This document shows, one piece after another, positions 1 to 9,459 of a DNA stretch of 64,000 bases. The DNA comes from Nitrobacter hamburgensis X14 (GTDB lineage Bacteria > Pseudomonadota > Alphaproteobacteria > Rhizobiales > Xanthobacteraceae). The position numbers and the translations under genes are program-made. The notes under the pieces are model-generated. The model saw only the letters and a list, made by a program, of their open reading frames with translations. It searched no databases and had not been told where the DNA came from. Each line of letters begins with the position of its first letter. Positions within the stretch are counted from its first letter, which is position 1. The DNA is taken from the NCBI RefSeq assembly GCF_000013885.1, contig NC_007964.1, forward strand, positions 2,156,001-2,220,000, in the 5' to 3' direction.

Positions 1-380
1 CAGTCCGAGCTTAAGAAAAATCCGGAGTACCTCCAGAGGTGAACCGAGCCTCGCCGCGCGTCCAGTACCTGTTTCGTTCGAGGAGTTGAGGTTGCTCACA
101 AACGTCCACTCTCCAATTAGAATTCGATGGCGGCAATTTTCTGGGTCGGCCAGCACCATGCTGTCCTCGCTGTTTCAAACTCAATGACGCTTGTTGCTGA
201 GTGGCGTCCCGTGGCAGTTGCTTAACGTGTAACTTGTGTCGGGACGGAGCCATCGCCTCGTACCAACTCTCCGTTCATCCACCAATTGCACAGTATTTCC
301 GCTAATGGGATGGTCCGGCCGTGCTCCTGCCCTGCCAGCAAGCGAAGCTGGCAAGGGGCGCCAAAGACAAGGAGCACGCC
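1..380. other. 5' flank of the first IS110 element, no gene
   Basis: I see no supportable gene here. A short inverted repeat (TGCCAGC at 333-339 paired with GCTGGCA at 347-353) lies just upstream of the transposase start. It may be a subterminal structure of the element or part of a guide-RNA-encoding end, as is known for IS110 elements; that assignment is inference. I could not place the left end of the element. Confidence 0.4.
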
Positions 381-1445
381 ATGTCTCAGACACCCAATAC
401 CGCGATCGCCGTGATCGGCATCGATATCGGCAAGAACTCGTTCCACGTCGTGGGCCACGATGCGCGCGGCGCCATCGTGCTGCGGCAAAAGTGGTCGCGT
501 GGCCAAGTGGAAGCGCGGCTCACCAATATACCGCCTTGCCTGATCGGCATGGAAGCCTGCGTCGGCGCACATCACCTGAGCCGCAACCTCGCATCGCTTG
601 GTCACGATGCCAGGTTGATGCCGGCCAAATATGTCCGCCCCTATAGCAAGGGACAGAAGAACGACTTCAATGATGCCGAAGCGATTGCCGAAGCCGTGCA
701 GCGCCCGACGATGAAGTTCGTGGCGACCAAGACCGCGGAACAACTGGATCTGCAGGCGCTGCATCGGGTGCGCGAGCGGCTGGTGTCGCAACGCACCGGC
801 CTCATCAACCAGATTCGCGCCTTCATGCTGGAACGCGGAATCGCCGTGCGCCAGGGTATCGGCTTCCTGCGCACGGAACTGCCCACCATCCTTGCGACGC
901 GCACTGATGCCCTGTCGCCACGCATGTTGCGTGTCATCGAGGAGTTGGCAGGCGACTGGCGTCGGCTGGATCAGCGCATCGATGGCCTATCCGGCGAGAT
1001 CGAAGCACTGGCCCGTCAAGATCAGGCATGTTCGCGCCTGATGACGGTGCCTGGCATCGGACCGATCATTTCGAGCGCCATGGTGGCCGCGATCGGCACT
1101 GGAGACGTATTCTCCAAAGGCCGCGACTTCGGCGCCTGGCTCGGACTGGTGCCCAAGCAGATTTCGACGGGAGACCGCACGATCCTCGGCCAAATCTCGA
1201 GGCGCGGCAATCGCTACCTGCGCGTTCTATTTGTGCAGGCGGCATGGGTTGTGCTGGTCAGGATAAAGAACTGGGAACGTTACGGGCTCAAATCCTGGAT
1301 CGAAGCTGCCAAGAGGCGGTTGCACCACAACGTGCTGGCGATCGCGCTCGCCAACAAGCTTGCCCGCATCGCCTGGGCGGTGCTGGCTAAAGGACGCGCC
1401 TTCGAGTTGACGAGGACCGACGATGCAGGCGTCCGACCCGCTTGA
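381..1445 (+). CDS. IS110-family transposase
   Basis: This is a 354-residue DEDD-type recombinase of the IS110 family. The N-terminal RuvC-like part opens with GIDIGKNSFHVV, carrying the first catalytic Asp, and has DFNDAEAIAEA about 90 residues in. The C-terminal Tnp_IS116/110/902 part contains VPGIGPIISS and ISRRGNRYLR. I chose the start at 381 because AAGGAG lies just upstream at 369-374; a longer reading from 321 adds 20 residues that do not look like family sequence. The length is normal and the frame intact, so it may be active. The family moves its element by a guide RNA encoded in its non-coding ends (established for some members). Confidence 0.93.
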   Translation: MSQTPNTAIAVIGIDIGKNSFHVVGHDARGAIVLRQKWSRGQVEARLTNIPPCLIGMEACVGAHHLSRNLASLGHDARLMPAKYVRPYSKGQKNDFNDAEAIAEAVQRPTMKFVATKTAEQLDLQALHRVRERLVSQRTGLINQIRAFMLERGIAVRQGIGFLRTELPTILATRTDALSPRMLRVIEELAGDWRRLDQRIDGLSGEIEALARQDQACSRLMTVPGIGPIISSAMVAAIGTGDVFSKGRDFGAWLGLVPKQISTGDRTILGQISRRGNRYLRVLFVQAAWVVLVRIKNWERYGLKSWIEAAKRRLHHNVLAIALANKLARIAWAVLAKGRAFELTRTDDAGVRPA

Positions 1446-2047
1446 TCCTCGCGCCGTGCTCGGCGCGGTCAAGGCGCAGCCTGGCAACGCCGGAGCCAGC
1501 CGCAAGCCAAGCGCGACGGCCGGCCTCGACCGCCCCTGCGCGCGACGCGATCGATTCTACGGGCCGGGACGAAGGAACGGACGCTTGGCTCGAACAAAGG
1601 AACTGCGCGAAATGAGGAGCAAGCGATGACGTAACCCTATCAACAGTTTCCAGCCGAGGTCTGCGAGAGGAATAAGAAGAGATGGAGGATCGGTCTTCCC
1701 GGCGCATGCGAACACTGGTGACCCGAATGGCCCACTTGAGGCCTGTCCGCTAATGAGAACGCATGCGCGCTGATATCCATGGTGGCCCGCAGCAAAAGCT
1801 CCAATCAGAGGCCGGATACATTGATGCAAGACCGCAAACCAACAGCTCGACGAAAACCTCTTGCAACGCACGGCCGGACCATACATTGGGTCATTAGCGA
1901 CCGGCTCGAGCAGCAGCAACTCCAGTCATATCCCTGCCGCCGAACGCGGAAGTGAATTCAGAGTATTAGTCGCACGACCACGGGCCGTTGCCGGTTGATG
2001 GCGCGACTCGAGACGTGATTTAAGCTCCGAAACCGGACCCTTAAATC
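1446..2047. other. 3' flank of IS110 and degraded DNA
   Basis: About 600 bases without a supportable gene. The first part is presumably the right non-coding end of the IS110 element, which in this family can be several hundred bases long. I could not find a clear element boundary. Confidence 0.35.
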
Positions 2048-2110
2048 ATGCGCTACGAACTCAGCGATTACGAATGGACCGCCATCAAACTGATGCTGCC
2101 GAACAAGGAT
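2048..2110 (+). pseudogene. IS5-family transposase N-terminal fragment
   Basis: An ATG at 2048 starts MRYELSDYEWTAIKLMLPNK, which matches the conserved N-terminus of short IS5-family transposases (DDE type). The similarity ends after about 20 codons, where the reading becomes unrelated and the rest of the gene is missing. It is a 5' stub left by a deletion. Similarity is judged from memory of the family. Confidence 0.7.
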
Positions 2111-2218
2111 TGCGGTTGTCGTGACTGGCAGTTCACCGGTCGCGAGCTCTTGAATGGACCTCCGCAGGATCTGTAAAGCTCGGCCAGACGCGACGGAAAG
2201 ATCGGTGAATAAGCTGCC

Positions 2219-2514
2219 CTAGCGAGAAACCACCTTGTCGAGCGCATTGGCTGACTGCGAGCGGCCGTACTCGGCGCCAGATGGACCATCACCATAGGGC
2301 TTCGAAACGAACCGGCCTAACGGCGGCCAGAATAGATCGGTGCCGCCAAGACCACACCGGTTGCGATCTGCACTACAAGCAGAAGGAATAGGGCTGCGAT
2401 AGTTATTCGCTCTGCGGGGTTATGCCTGACATATTCGTTCGGCTCTCCGCTCAGGTATTGGTCGGACCATTTGGTTGCAACCAAAGGTGGTTGACCTTGC
2501 TTACTGTGGCTCAT
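2219..2514 (-). pseudogene. cytochrome b (b/b6-domain) N-terminal fragment, frameshifted
   Basis: The reading starts at 2514 with a soluble leader containing YLSGEPNEYVRHNPAER and then a hydrophobic segment, IAALFLLLVVQIATGVVLA. It stops at 2317. Moving to another frame near 2345 continues as GTDLFWPPLGRFVSKPYGDG and on to a stop at 2219. That continuation is what this cytochrome b family shows after the first membrane helix, so a single-base loss has probably broken the gene. The rest of the b-type cytochrome (further helices and haem-ligating His residues) is absent. A FixK-like box lies 62 bases upstream, which suggests the parent gene belonged to a low-oxygen respiratory set. Confidence 0.6.
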
Positions 2515-2576
2515 TGCAATCTCCTACGAACAGCCGTTAATCATTGCTTGCTTGCACGAGTTCGGGAGTTGGGGCG

Positions 2577-2590
2577 ATGATCTGGATCAA
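2577..2590 (-). promoter_or_regulatory. FixK/FNR-like box (one mismatch)
   Basis: Minus-strand sequence TTGATCCAGATCAT differs from the TTGAT-N4-ATCAA consensus at the last base. It lies 62 bases upstream of the broken cytochrome b start at 2514, a plausible activator position. A local FixK homologue is encoded at 12170-12865. Confidence 0.5.
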
Positions 2591-3290
2591 CATGAGAGGA
2601 CAGCAGCGGCAGCTACGCTGATCATCATCCCGGGCGTTCTGTGACGTCGCTTGAGAATTGGCAACAACGAATGGCCGGGTGCGCTGAGATGCCCGAACGG
2701 AAAGGCTGTGCCTATTCTGGTGCCTTGTCGCAGCCTCGCAAAGGCTGCAGCGTCGAACGTTTCACTGCCGAAGGTGGCGATGCCGAACAAAGACGGCTTC
2801 ATTGCCGGTTCGCGCCCGGAGCTTGAGCTTAACGGTGAGGCGTGAATTATCTTCTCGCACCTGTTCAGTCTGACAGGGGGTGGTCTTATCGCCTACGGCG
2901 CACTCGTCGTGTGGGTAATTTCCTGCACCCGATCCTGGTAGACAAAGACACAAGTTGATCTCAACATTAAGCGGGATCGAAGCGGCTGGTCCCAATAGTT
3001 TTCGCGATCGGGGTCGAGGATCGCGGCGATGTTCGTTGCAGTCTTGGCATATTTTCTGCTTCGCGACAAAGCGGCGCCTTCGGGGTCTGACTCCATCAAA
3101 GTGGTCTCATTTTTCAGACTACGATCTAAATAAAACACGCATCAAGCTGCTGTGCTCGCGAATTACCCGGCGCAACTGCGGAATGCGCTAGGCGCCGTTT
3201 CGTCGAAAACCGCTTGTCGCGGTTTATGGCAACACACCTTCGAAGCTAACTTGCGCCTGTTCAGACAGGTTACGGCGCCTCCTTCTGCAT
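2591..3290. other. gene-poor stretch
   Basis: About 700 bases with only short, compositionally poor open frames on both strands. None shows a recognisable domain, a ribosome-binding site or coding character. It may be the remains of degraded genes. Confidence 0.35.
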
Positions 3291-3304
3291 TTGATCGATA
3301 TCAA
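3291..3304 (+). promoter_or_regulatory. FixK/FNR box, perfect palindrome
   Basis: The sequence TTGATCGATATCAA is a perfect FixK/FNR consensus palindrome (TTGAT-N4-ATCAA). It ends 45 bases before the ATG of the cytochrome b561 gene at 3350, fitting activation of that gene under low oxygen. Confidence 0.75.
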
Positions 3305-3349
3305 CAACCGCCGGTGACACGCGATGTAGATGTGAGGAGGAGGTCCAAT

Positions 3350-3904
3350 ATGCTGATCTGCAATTCATCGAAGGGATACGGTGCGATACCGCAGGCGATC
3401 CACTGGCTTACCGTCATTCTTGTGGTTGTTGCCTGGACTTTGGGTCTTTTAGGCGATGAGTTGCCCAAAGGAACGCAGCGTGATGCCGGGCTATTTGTTC
3501 ATATATCCGCAGGACTCGCTGTTATAATTCTACTTGTTGTTCGGTTGGCGTGGAACTTCTTCAACCCACCGCCATCCGCGGGGTCTACAACGCTTGGCAT
3601 TTGGTTAGTTCGCGCGGGGCACGCCGCTCACTACTTGCTCTGTGTCCTGCTGTTTGCAGTTCCTGTCGCCGGGATCGTGCTGCAATTTGCGCGCGGCGAC
3701 TCTATTGCATTATTTGGATTGTTCGAAATTGCATCGCCTTGGGTTAAGGATCGGGCGTTCTCCGGGAATATTGAAGAGGTGCACGAAGTTCTTGCTCATA
3801 CCCTGATGATTGTCGCAGGCTTGCATGCCGCCGCTGCTTTGATCCATCATTGGATACTTCGTGATCAAACGCTCGCAAGGATGCTTCCTCGTTTCGGCGA
3901 GTAG
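3350..3904 (+). CDS. cytochrome b561 family membrane protein
   Basis: A 184-residue membrane protein of the bacterial cytochrome b561 (CybB-like) family, a four-helix di-haem b protein that moves electrons to or from quinone in the inner membrane. Visible features are the conserved opening AIHWLTVILVVVAW with the first His ligand, a second helix with HISAGLAVIILLVVR, a third with AGHAAHYLLCVLLF, and a last with EVLAHTLMIVAGLHAAAALIHHW. The start at 3350 is supported by GAGGAGGAGG at 3334-3342; a longer frame from 3152 is not needed. The perfect FixK box upstream suggests induction by low oxygen. The physiological partner is unknown. It stands alone; the nearest other redox gene is the cytochrome c at 5421-5756. 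Confidence 0.88.
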   Translation: MLICNSSKGYGAIPQAIHWLTVILVVVAWTLGLLGDELPKGTQRDAGLFVHISAGLAVIILLVVRLAWNFFNPPPSAGSTTLGIWLVRAGHAAHYLLCVLLFAVPVAGIVLQFARGDSIALFGLFEIASPWVKDRAFSGNIEEVHEVLAHTLMIVAGLHAAAALIHHWILRDQTLARMLPRFGE

Positions 3905-4041
3905 GTAACGTTCGATCCCAACATACGCTGGGTGAGCTGATCGATTAGGACAATCTGCTGCACTACGCGCCGAGTTCCAAGCATCGCGATTTCGGCAGCG
4001 TCGCCTGCCAGAACCCGCTGCCGATTTCCGCCGCCTATCGA

Positions 4042-4055
4042 TTGATGCAGGTCAA
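4042..4055. promoter_or_regulatory. FixK/FNR-like box
   Basis: TTGATGCAGGTCAA fits TTGA-N6-TCAA. It lies inside the 333-base gap between cytochrome b561 and the small His-rich protein gene, 182 bases before that gene's ATG at 4238. The distance is long for direct activation unless the transcript has a long leader. I saw no other gene in the gap. Confidence 0.5.
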
Positions 4056-4237
4056 TCCTGGAAGAAACGACGCCGCTTAAATTGCTTCCCATTCCTATCG
4101 TCCCCGACACCTTCAGGATGTGGAATTGTTCACAGTGAGAACGGCCTCCGTCAGTTACCTTGCGTAGTCCAAATCAATCCGACGTAAGGTCTTGATCTGA
4201 CATCTCGTCGCTTACGTATCACAATGGAGAACCAAAT

Positions 4238-4486
4238 ATGACGGCCCGCACGATCATTGCCGCCGCTGCCGCGCTATCGTTCATCGCGTTTCCTGCAGTT
4301 TCGCAGACCAGCTACGACACCGAAACGAACGGCCACCATTACTCCGGGGGACCGAAGACCGTGGTTCCTCACCATATGGGCAAGAAGGAGACGTTGGGCG
4401 TTTCGGCCGAGAGAAAGTCGGGAGGTCATCACTACTCGGGCGGTCCAAAGACCGAATCTCACCACATGGGCAAGAAGCAGCAATAA
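4238..4486 (+). CDS. small secreted His-rich repeat protein
   Basis: An 82-residue protein with a clear N-terminal signal peptide (MTARTIIAAAAALSFIAFP, cleavage probably after AVSQ). The mature part carries two copies of a module: HHYSGGPKTVVPHHMGKK and HHYSGGPKTESHHMGKK. Each module has two His pairs, so the protein could bind a metal in the periplasm, but that is inference. The ATG has GGAGAA upstream. It resembles small uncharacterised periplasmic proteins of bradyrhizobia; I know no assigned function. Confidence 0.72.
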   Translation: MTARTIIAAAAALSFIAFPAVSQTSYDTETNGHHYSGGPKTVVPHHMGKKETLGVSAERKSGGHHYSGGPKTESHHMGKKQQ

Positions 4487-4580
4487 GCGTAAGCGTCGTA
4501 TTGGTGCGATGACCCATGGCGCCGGCGAATTATGCGAAGATCAAAAGCTTTCTGCCGGCCTAGGCATCGATTCATCAGCT

Positions 4581-5246
4581 TCAATCCGTTAGGTGCCGAA
4601 CTAACCGTTCTTCTCGCGCCTGGTGCAGACGCTTCAAGGCCTCACGAACCTCATCGTCTTCCAACGCGTCCTGAACCTGGCGTTGCTCGGCAATCTGCTT
4701 GCTGTTGTCTTTTGCGGTTGTGGCGGATTGCGAGGCAATCGCATTCTCTTGCTGGTCGGTCATCACTCTGCTCATGGGGTTAAGAAGGGTCGAGGCAGCA
4801 TGGGCCGCGGCCCGGCGACTGCGTTGATCGAGATCAAGGCGCCTGACCTGAGCCACATAAGGCGCGAAAATCTGCAGATCGATGTAGACCTGTTCACGCG
4901 AGGGAGGTTGTGCCCCAGATGGTGTCTGGATTCGTTCCTGGAGATCGTGATGATCGACTGGAAGTCGTTCAGGTTAATGTAGAGGTCTTCCTTGACAGCG
5001 TCGGGAAGGGCTTTCAGATTGTCCCTTTGGGAATGCTTCGATCTTGGCTCTGATGAACCTCTCCTTCGAGGCCTTGTCGAACGACTTGCCGATCTTCGCG
5101 TTCTTTTTCGCGGCGTTGATCAGCCTGAGAAATTCGGCCCCGGCAGCCACGCCTAACGTCACCGTCGCCGCCAGGAAACAACCCGAATAGAGCGCGGCCA
5201 CGGCTTCTTCCAGATACATGTGGCCGTGGGCATGACGCCACTCCAC
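4581..5246 (-). pseudogene. hypothetical protein gene broken by two frameshifts
   Basis: Three minus-strand frames join into one convincing protein. The first (from 5246) has a hydrophobic segment and then RLINAAKKNAKIGKSFDKAS, ending near 5035 in KIEAFPK. The second continues LKALPDAVKEDLYINLNDFQ to about 4945. The third runs GAQPPSREQVYIDLQIFAPY and then continuously through STLLNPMSRVMTDQQENAI to a stop at 4581. No single frame covers it, so two small indels have inactivated it. The family is unknown to me; the layout is an N-terminal membrane segment with a charged helical tail. A diverged copy of the tail lies in opposite orientation near 24.1-24.3 kb. Confidence 0.6.
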
Positions 5247-5420
5247 TAGTGAACTGCCGCGGCACTCGATCTAGTACTCAAACAGCCATACCAAAATACG
5301 TCTGCTCCGTGGGCGATGAAGGATCCAGTTGGTGCCATAGCAGCCTTACGAAGGTCAGTACATCGGCTAACAGACCGGCTCATATGGCCGGGCGGTCGAG
5401 CTGTAGCAATCACCGTCGTG

Positions 5421-5756
5421 CTATTTAAGCGTCGCAATATACGCCGCGATATCTGAAGTTTCATCTCGACTTAGCTGCATGTCGGGCATTTTCGGATGTG
5501 GTTCGAGCAAGAAAAATGCGAGCTTCGCGGCATCGAAGTCGGGATTCTTTGCAATTGTTGCAAACGGCGGCGCGTCAGTCGTTGCCTGTTTTTGATCCGT
5601 TCCGACAAGATGGCAGCTAACGCACCAACGGTTGACCAGCACCCGGCCGTGATCGGCATCCCGCGTCGGACCATGGTCCGGAATGGCGAAACATGCGGTC
5701 GCCAAGAGTGAGCTGACCAAAGTGCAGTAACCGATCCAGAGCAATTGTCGCGGCAT
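5421..5756 (-). CDS. class I c-type cytochrome
   Basis: A 111-residue exported mono-haem cytochrome c. It has a signal peptide (hydrophobic stretch around residues 5-23), the haem-binding motif CVSCH near residue 45 and the distal Met ligand in the HPKMPDMQLS stretch near residue 90. These are the hallmarks of a small class I cytochrome that shuttles electrons in the periplasm. AAGGAA precedes the ATG. There is no perfect FixK box directly upstream. It could feed a terminal oxidase; no oxidase genes lie in this window. Confidence 0.88.
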   Translation of the reverse strand: MPRQLLWIGYCTLVSSLLATACFAIPDHGPTRDADHGRVLVNRWCVSCHLVGTDQKQATTDAPPFATIAKNPDFDAAKLAFFLLEPHPKMPDMQLSRDETSDIAAYIATLK

Positions 5757-5925
5757 CGACGTTCCTTTTGTTCACCAAACCAGCTGAGACCATACGTCAA
5801 TTTCAATGCAAAAGCACCGCGGGTTGCGAGCCAGCCTCTTCGACAATCCTGGCAATCGCGCGTACGTGCACACCTTGGTGCTGATTGATCAGCCACAAAA
5901 CACTTGCAGATGGGGAAAGCCATAC

Positions 5926-6172
5926 GTTATTGAGCAGCCAGTTCTCCAGGCTCAGGTAGGCGACGATCTCCTTCAAAACCGAATCTCGCTTCACCTCGTC
6001 GGACGTCGCAGCGCGGGCCCTGTCGCCCGCCAGCCGGCGCTTACCGGCCTTGAGGGACTTCTTCGAGCAGCCGTAATACATCGAGGCGACGATGCCCTTG
6101 TGGCGGCAAAGCTCCAAGACATTCCTCTCGCCGCGCAGCCCAACTTTCTCTTGATGAGTATTGCGGACGTGT
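5926..6172 (-). pseudogene. IS3-family transposase OrfA remnant
   Basis: The minus strand encodes VGLRGERNVLELCRHKGI, then KAGKRRLAGDRARAATSDEV and LENWLLNN. This is the helix-turn-helix and leucine-zipper part of an IS3-family OrfA. The upstream frame is shifted near RPQYSSRE, and downstream the reading runs into unrelated sequence. OrfB is absent. It is an inactive fragment. Confidence 0.7.
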
Positions 6173-6481
6173 CTGATGCCGAATATCCTTCAACATTCGT
6201 TCTACCGGTGTTTCATCTTCGCTCCATATGGTTGCGACGAATGGGAAATCCTCCCCTTCGGGAAGTCCTCAAAAGGTTACGAGCGCGATGGCCAGTCAGT
6301 GATTGCGTAAGTCGTTCGAGGCTTCGCTCCCTCGGATTTCGGATCTGCGAGCGCTGCTGAATGGCCCCGCACGTCTGGCGGAAGACTACAGCCGCTTTCG
6401 GCGTTCATCGCGATGCGCAACGCTGACCTATTGCCGCTGAACGTGCCCCGCATGCGTCTTGCTCGGCGGCTTCGGGCGGGT

Positions 6482-7162
6482 CTAACCGTTGACTAGGTAG
6501 AGGTGGTCGTGAACCAGCTTCACACCCGAGACGTTTTCAGCCGCCACGATCGCAGCTCGCCGGAAACGCGCGTCCGCGACGATGCCTGTAAGATGCACAA
6601 TTCCGTTGCAGACCGTGACGCCGAATTGCGCTGGTCGCCAGTCGTTCTTTTCGATGGAGGCGATCACGCGGTCACGAATATGATCATCATCTGCCGTCGG
6701 GTCCGGAACGTCCCTTGCGAAGCTTGCGACAGAACGAAGGAGGTCGGTGCGGGTCACAATCCCGATTACCGTGTGTCCACGCACCACGGGCAGACGCTTG
6801 ACATTGCGACGTTCCATCAAACGCACAAGGTCCGCAAGCGGCATGTCTTCGGTTGTGGTACAGAGGTCGTCTTGTGTCATAATCTCCCAGACCTTGCGAC
6901 CATTCTCTCGCACGAAGTCCTGCGCGACATTTCCGGCAACCCCCATCAAGAATTCTAGCCATCTGATACGAGGACGTTGCGTACCAATCTCACTCCGTCG
7001 CACAAAGTCTCCTTCCGAGACCACGCCAATCAGCCGCCCCGTCTCGTCAACCACCGGAAGACCGCTGATACGCTGTTGCAACATGAGGTTTGCAGCATCC
7101 AGAATAGACGTGTCGGCTGTCACCGTTGTCACCTTGCGGGTCATGATCTGATGTGCACGCAT
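6482..7162 (-). CDS. CBS-pair and BON domain protein
   Basis: A 226-residue cytoplasmic protein with two CBS motifs and a C-terminal BON domain. CBS1 covers about residues 4-60 (MTRKVTTV, ISGLPVVDETGRLIGVVSEG) and CBS2 about 95-150 (IMTQDDLCTT, VKRLPVVRGHTVIGIVTRTD). The BON part, with GVTVCNGIVHLTGIV, covers about 160-226. CBS pairs bind adenine nucleotides and sense energy state; proteins of this architecture are common in bradyrhizobia but their targets are not known. A TTGACCCAGATCAA box lies 96 bases upstream, fitting low-oxygen control. It sits near a UspA gene, as such genes often do in anaerobic stress clusters. Confidence 0.9.
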   Translation of the reverse strand: MRAHQIMTRKVTTVTADTSILDAANLMLQQRISGLPVVDETGRLIGVVSEGDFVRRSEIGTQRPRIRWLEFLMGVAGNVAQDFVRENGRKVWEIMTQDDLCTTTEDMPLADLVRLMERRNVKRLPVVRGHTVIGIVTRTDLLRSVASFARDVPDPTADDDHIRDRVIASIEKNDWRPAQFGVTVCNGIVHLTGIVADARFRRAAIVAAENVSGVKLVHDHLYLVNG

Positions 7163-7258
7163 TCATACCTCCATGTTTGCAATGAAGATCATCCAAGAAC
7201 GGAACCGTATGATTGCGGCACGTCAATCAGAACCTAAATCGAGGAACGAATCCTTCGA

Positions 7259-7272
7259 TTGATCTGGGTCAA
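7259..7272 (-). promoter_or_regulatory. FixK/FNR box upstream of the CBS-BON gene
   Basis: On the minus strand the site reads TTGACCCAGATCAA (TTGAC-N4-ATCAA). It lies 96 bases upstream of the CBS-BON ATG. The palindrome could also serve the plus strand, but the UspA gene starts over 740 bases away. Confidence 0.68.
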
Positions 7273-8014
7273 TATTCGGGCCACCCAGAGACCAAGGAGG
7301 AGCTTCAGGATTGTAATGGGCTGATCCGACTTGATGACGAGAACTCGTCAGACGAACAAACGTGACGCTGAATTCTCAAATCTCGCCTTCGGCATCTGTC
7401 ATTTCGAGCATCGACATACTGAGATGGTCTTCGGATCTAGTTAGAACCGACGAGCAGAATGATGGCGATGCTTTCTTTTGGAGTTCTCGACAGATGGAGG
7501 GCCCATCATCCGGATTAAAAGCAAGAATGAAGCCCGCCAGCGGGGACGTTCATTTGTCCACGGAGGATGGGATAGCGGTGGATCGTAATCGGCTTCCCCA
7601 ACACTTCGAAAATCATGCTCGCGGAATCTGGCCGTTAAACGGGCCGGAAACGCTAGTCCGTCGCTGAAACCTCGTCATCATCATTGCTCGCTGGACCGAC
7701 GGTCTTTTCGACTATCTCGATGACCTCGATATCCGATCCGGCATGTTGACTTCACCCATCTGAATATTCGGCTGGATCTTCTACCGACATCGACAGCAGC
7801 ACGGAAAAAGTTGATCAGTCAAATCCTCGGGTATGACCTGACCCTTGCACGGAGCCGGCTGCGCAAAAGCTTCGGTGAACGCACGATCTTCTCGTCATTT
7901 TGACGACGCCGATCGATAGCCGCTCGGCGACGAAATGACGCAGACGAGTCTGCGACAGATCAATTGTCCTCCGAACGAGGAGGCTAGTTTCGTAGGACTT
8001 CAGGGGAGAAGCAG
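7273..8014. other. intergenic stretch before UspA
   Basis: About 740 bases without a gene I can support. A 101-codon frame at 7362-7667 has no ribosome-binding site, no domain and poor coding character. The final bases before 8015 contain the UspA ribosome-binding site (AGGGGAGAAG). Confidence 0.4.
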
Positions 8015-8854
8015 ATGGCTATAAAAGACGTTCTTCTCACTTTGACGAGCTATCCCGAACCGACTCCGGTTTCGGTTATTGAGGATGCAGTTTCGTTTGC
8101 CTCGTCGCTGGGCGCACACATTGCGGCGATCGCCTGCGAGGCACGTGTAGAGATTCCTGGAACCTTCCTCTCCAGCTCGCTTGTGGACGTCGCGGGAATT
8201 GTCGCCAGCGAGGCGCGTAAGAGCCTGAAGAACGCCCAGGATTTACTCACTTCATTTGAGTCGGCGGCCGAGAGGGCAGGCCTGCTCCACGAAAAGATCT
8301 TGGAGCGGTGTGTCACATACAAGGTGTCGGACACATTCGTGGAATACTCACGCCTTCGCGATCTCACGATCATCTCGGTGCCCGACTCCTATAACCAATG
8401 GTATGCGGAAGCGGTGATTTTTGGATCTGGAAAACCGACCCTGGTTTTGCCGGAACGGCACCGCACGAACTGGTTCGAACTCAAGACAGTTGTGGTAGCG
8501 TGGGATTTTAGTCGTACGGCGGCCCGGGCGATTGCTGATGCCATGCCTGTATTGGAAAAAGCACAGCAGGTGCGGGTTGTGACCGTTTTTAACGAGAAGG
8601 CTTTGGGCGCGAGGAATTCGGCGGAGGAAGTCGCGAAAAACATTTCACGGCATGGCGTCTATGTGACGCTTGATGAGGTTGGCGCCGCGGCCCGGACGAT
8701 CGGCGAGGTTCTCGAGAGCCATGCCGCTTCATGCGGCGCCGACGCACTTGTGATGGGTGCGTACGGTCACTCCAGACTCCGGGAGTTCATTCTCGGCGGT
8801 GCTACAAGAAGCTTGTTGGCCAGTCCACCCCTTCCGATTCTGTTTTCCCACTGA
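8015..8854 (+). CDS. tandem universal stress protein (UspA family)
   Basis: A 279-residue cytoplasmic protein with two Usp domains, about residues 1-140 and 150-279. The C-terminal domain ends with the ATP-binding signature GAYGHSRLREFILGGATRS, the G-x2-G-x9-G(S/T) pattern; the N-terminal copy lacks a clean version of it. Tandem Usp proteins are typically induced by starvation or oxygen limitation in bradyrhizobia. AGGGGAGAAG precedes the ATG. Nearby genes (CBS-BON, metal ATPase, FixK homologue) support a stress/low-oxygen set. Its target is unknown. Confidence 0.9.
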   Translation: MAIKDVLLTLTSYPEPTPVSVIEDAVSFASSLGAHIAAIACEARVEIPGTFLSSSLVDVAGIVASEARKSLKNAQDLLTSFESAAERAGLLHEKILERCVTYKVSDTFVEYSRLRDLTIISVPDSYNQWYAEAVIFGSGKPTLVLPERHRTNWFELKTVVVAWDFSRTAARAIADAMPVLEKAQQVRVVTVFNEKALGARNSAEEVAKNISRHGVYVTLDEVGAAARTIGEVLESHAASCGADALVMGAYGHSRLREFILGGATRSLLASPPLPILFSH

Positions 8855-9074
8855 CCATTGCTGAGGTGCGCGTCGGTGATTGGTTGCTGGCAATTGCGGC
8901 GCTTCAGCGCAAATGTCTGAGCTCGGACCAGAAGGTCTGCTGAGCAATCCTCAGTCGCCCGGCTTTTCCTGCGCTGGGGCGCAAAGCGACGGACCACGCG
9001 CTTGATGTCGAGCGTTTCGACGAGGTGACGCCTTGGGTTAACGGGGGTTTGAAGGTAATGAGATTGGCACCAAG

Positions 9075-9372
9075 CAGCCAGCGAAGCTCAAGCGACGGTT
9101 GGGACTGCCCTTGCTCCTGCTTTACGCACCGGGATCACTATTGGCGCGGGCATCTGGAAGGCGATTTTCCCAAAATTCTTGCGCAGGGGAGTCCGCAGAC
9201 GGGAAGTCCGCTCGTAGCCACGGCGCTGATTGCGGCGTAAAATATGCCGTTGACGGTAGTGGTGTCGTTTGCGTGGCTCACGGAAAGTACCTCGCTGGCT
9301 ACTCTCGTCATCTGGGTTCCTACGGTCGGTCTTTCGACCTGCGTCGCCATGACCGCGAGTTCGATATTCAGA
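9075..9372 (+). pseudogene. APC-superfamily amino-acid permease remnant
   Basis: Near 9075 one frame gives KLKRRLGLPLLLLYAPG. A shifted frame continues as GITIGAGIW, the conserved first helix of APC permeases (usually TIGAGIY). At 9243 another frame gives MPLTVVVSFAWLTESTSLAT, which resembles a late transmembrane segment of the same family. The centre is missing and several frameshifts are present. It fills most of the gap between UspA and the metal ATPase. Confidence 0.55.
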
Positions 9373-9459
9373 TGACGTCGGTTGTGAACCCATTTTCGCG
9401 GCCGGCGCGACGGGACGGGTTCGAGATCCGGACCAGTGCTTCGATCGAGGTCGTTGACC

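Noticed and set aside
5806..6360. A 184-codon plus-strand frame
   Set aside because: The opposite strand carries recognisable IS3 OrfA sequence; the plus frame has no support.
7362..7667. A 101-codon frame between CBS-BON and UspA
   Set aside because: It has no ribosome-binding site, no recognisable similarity and no coding character.
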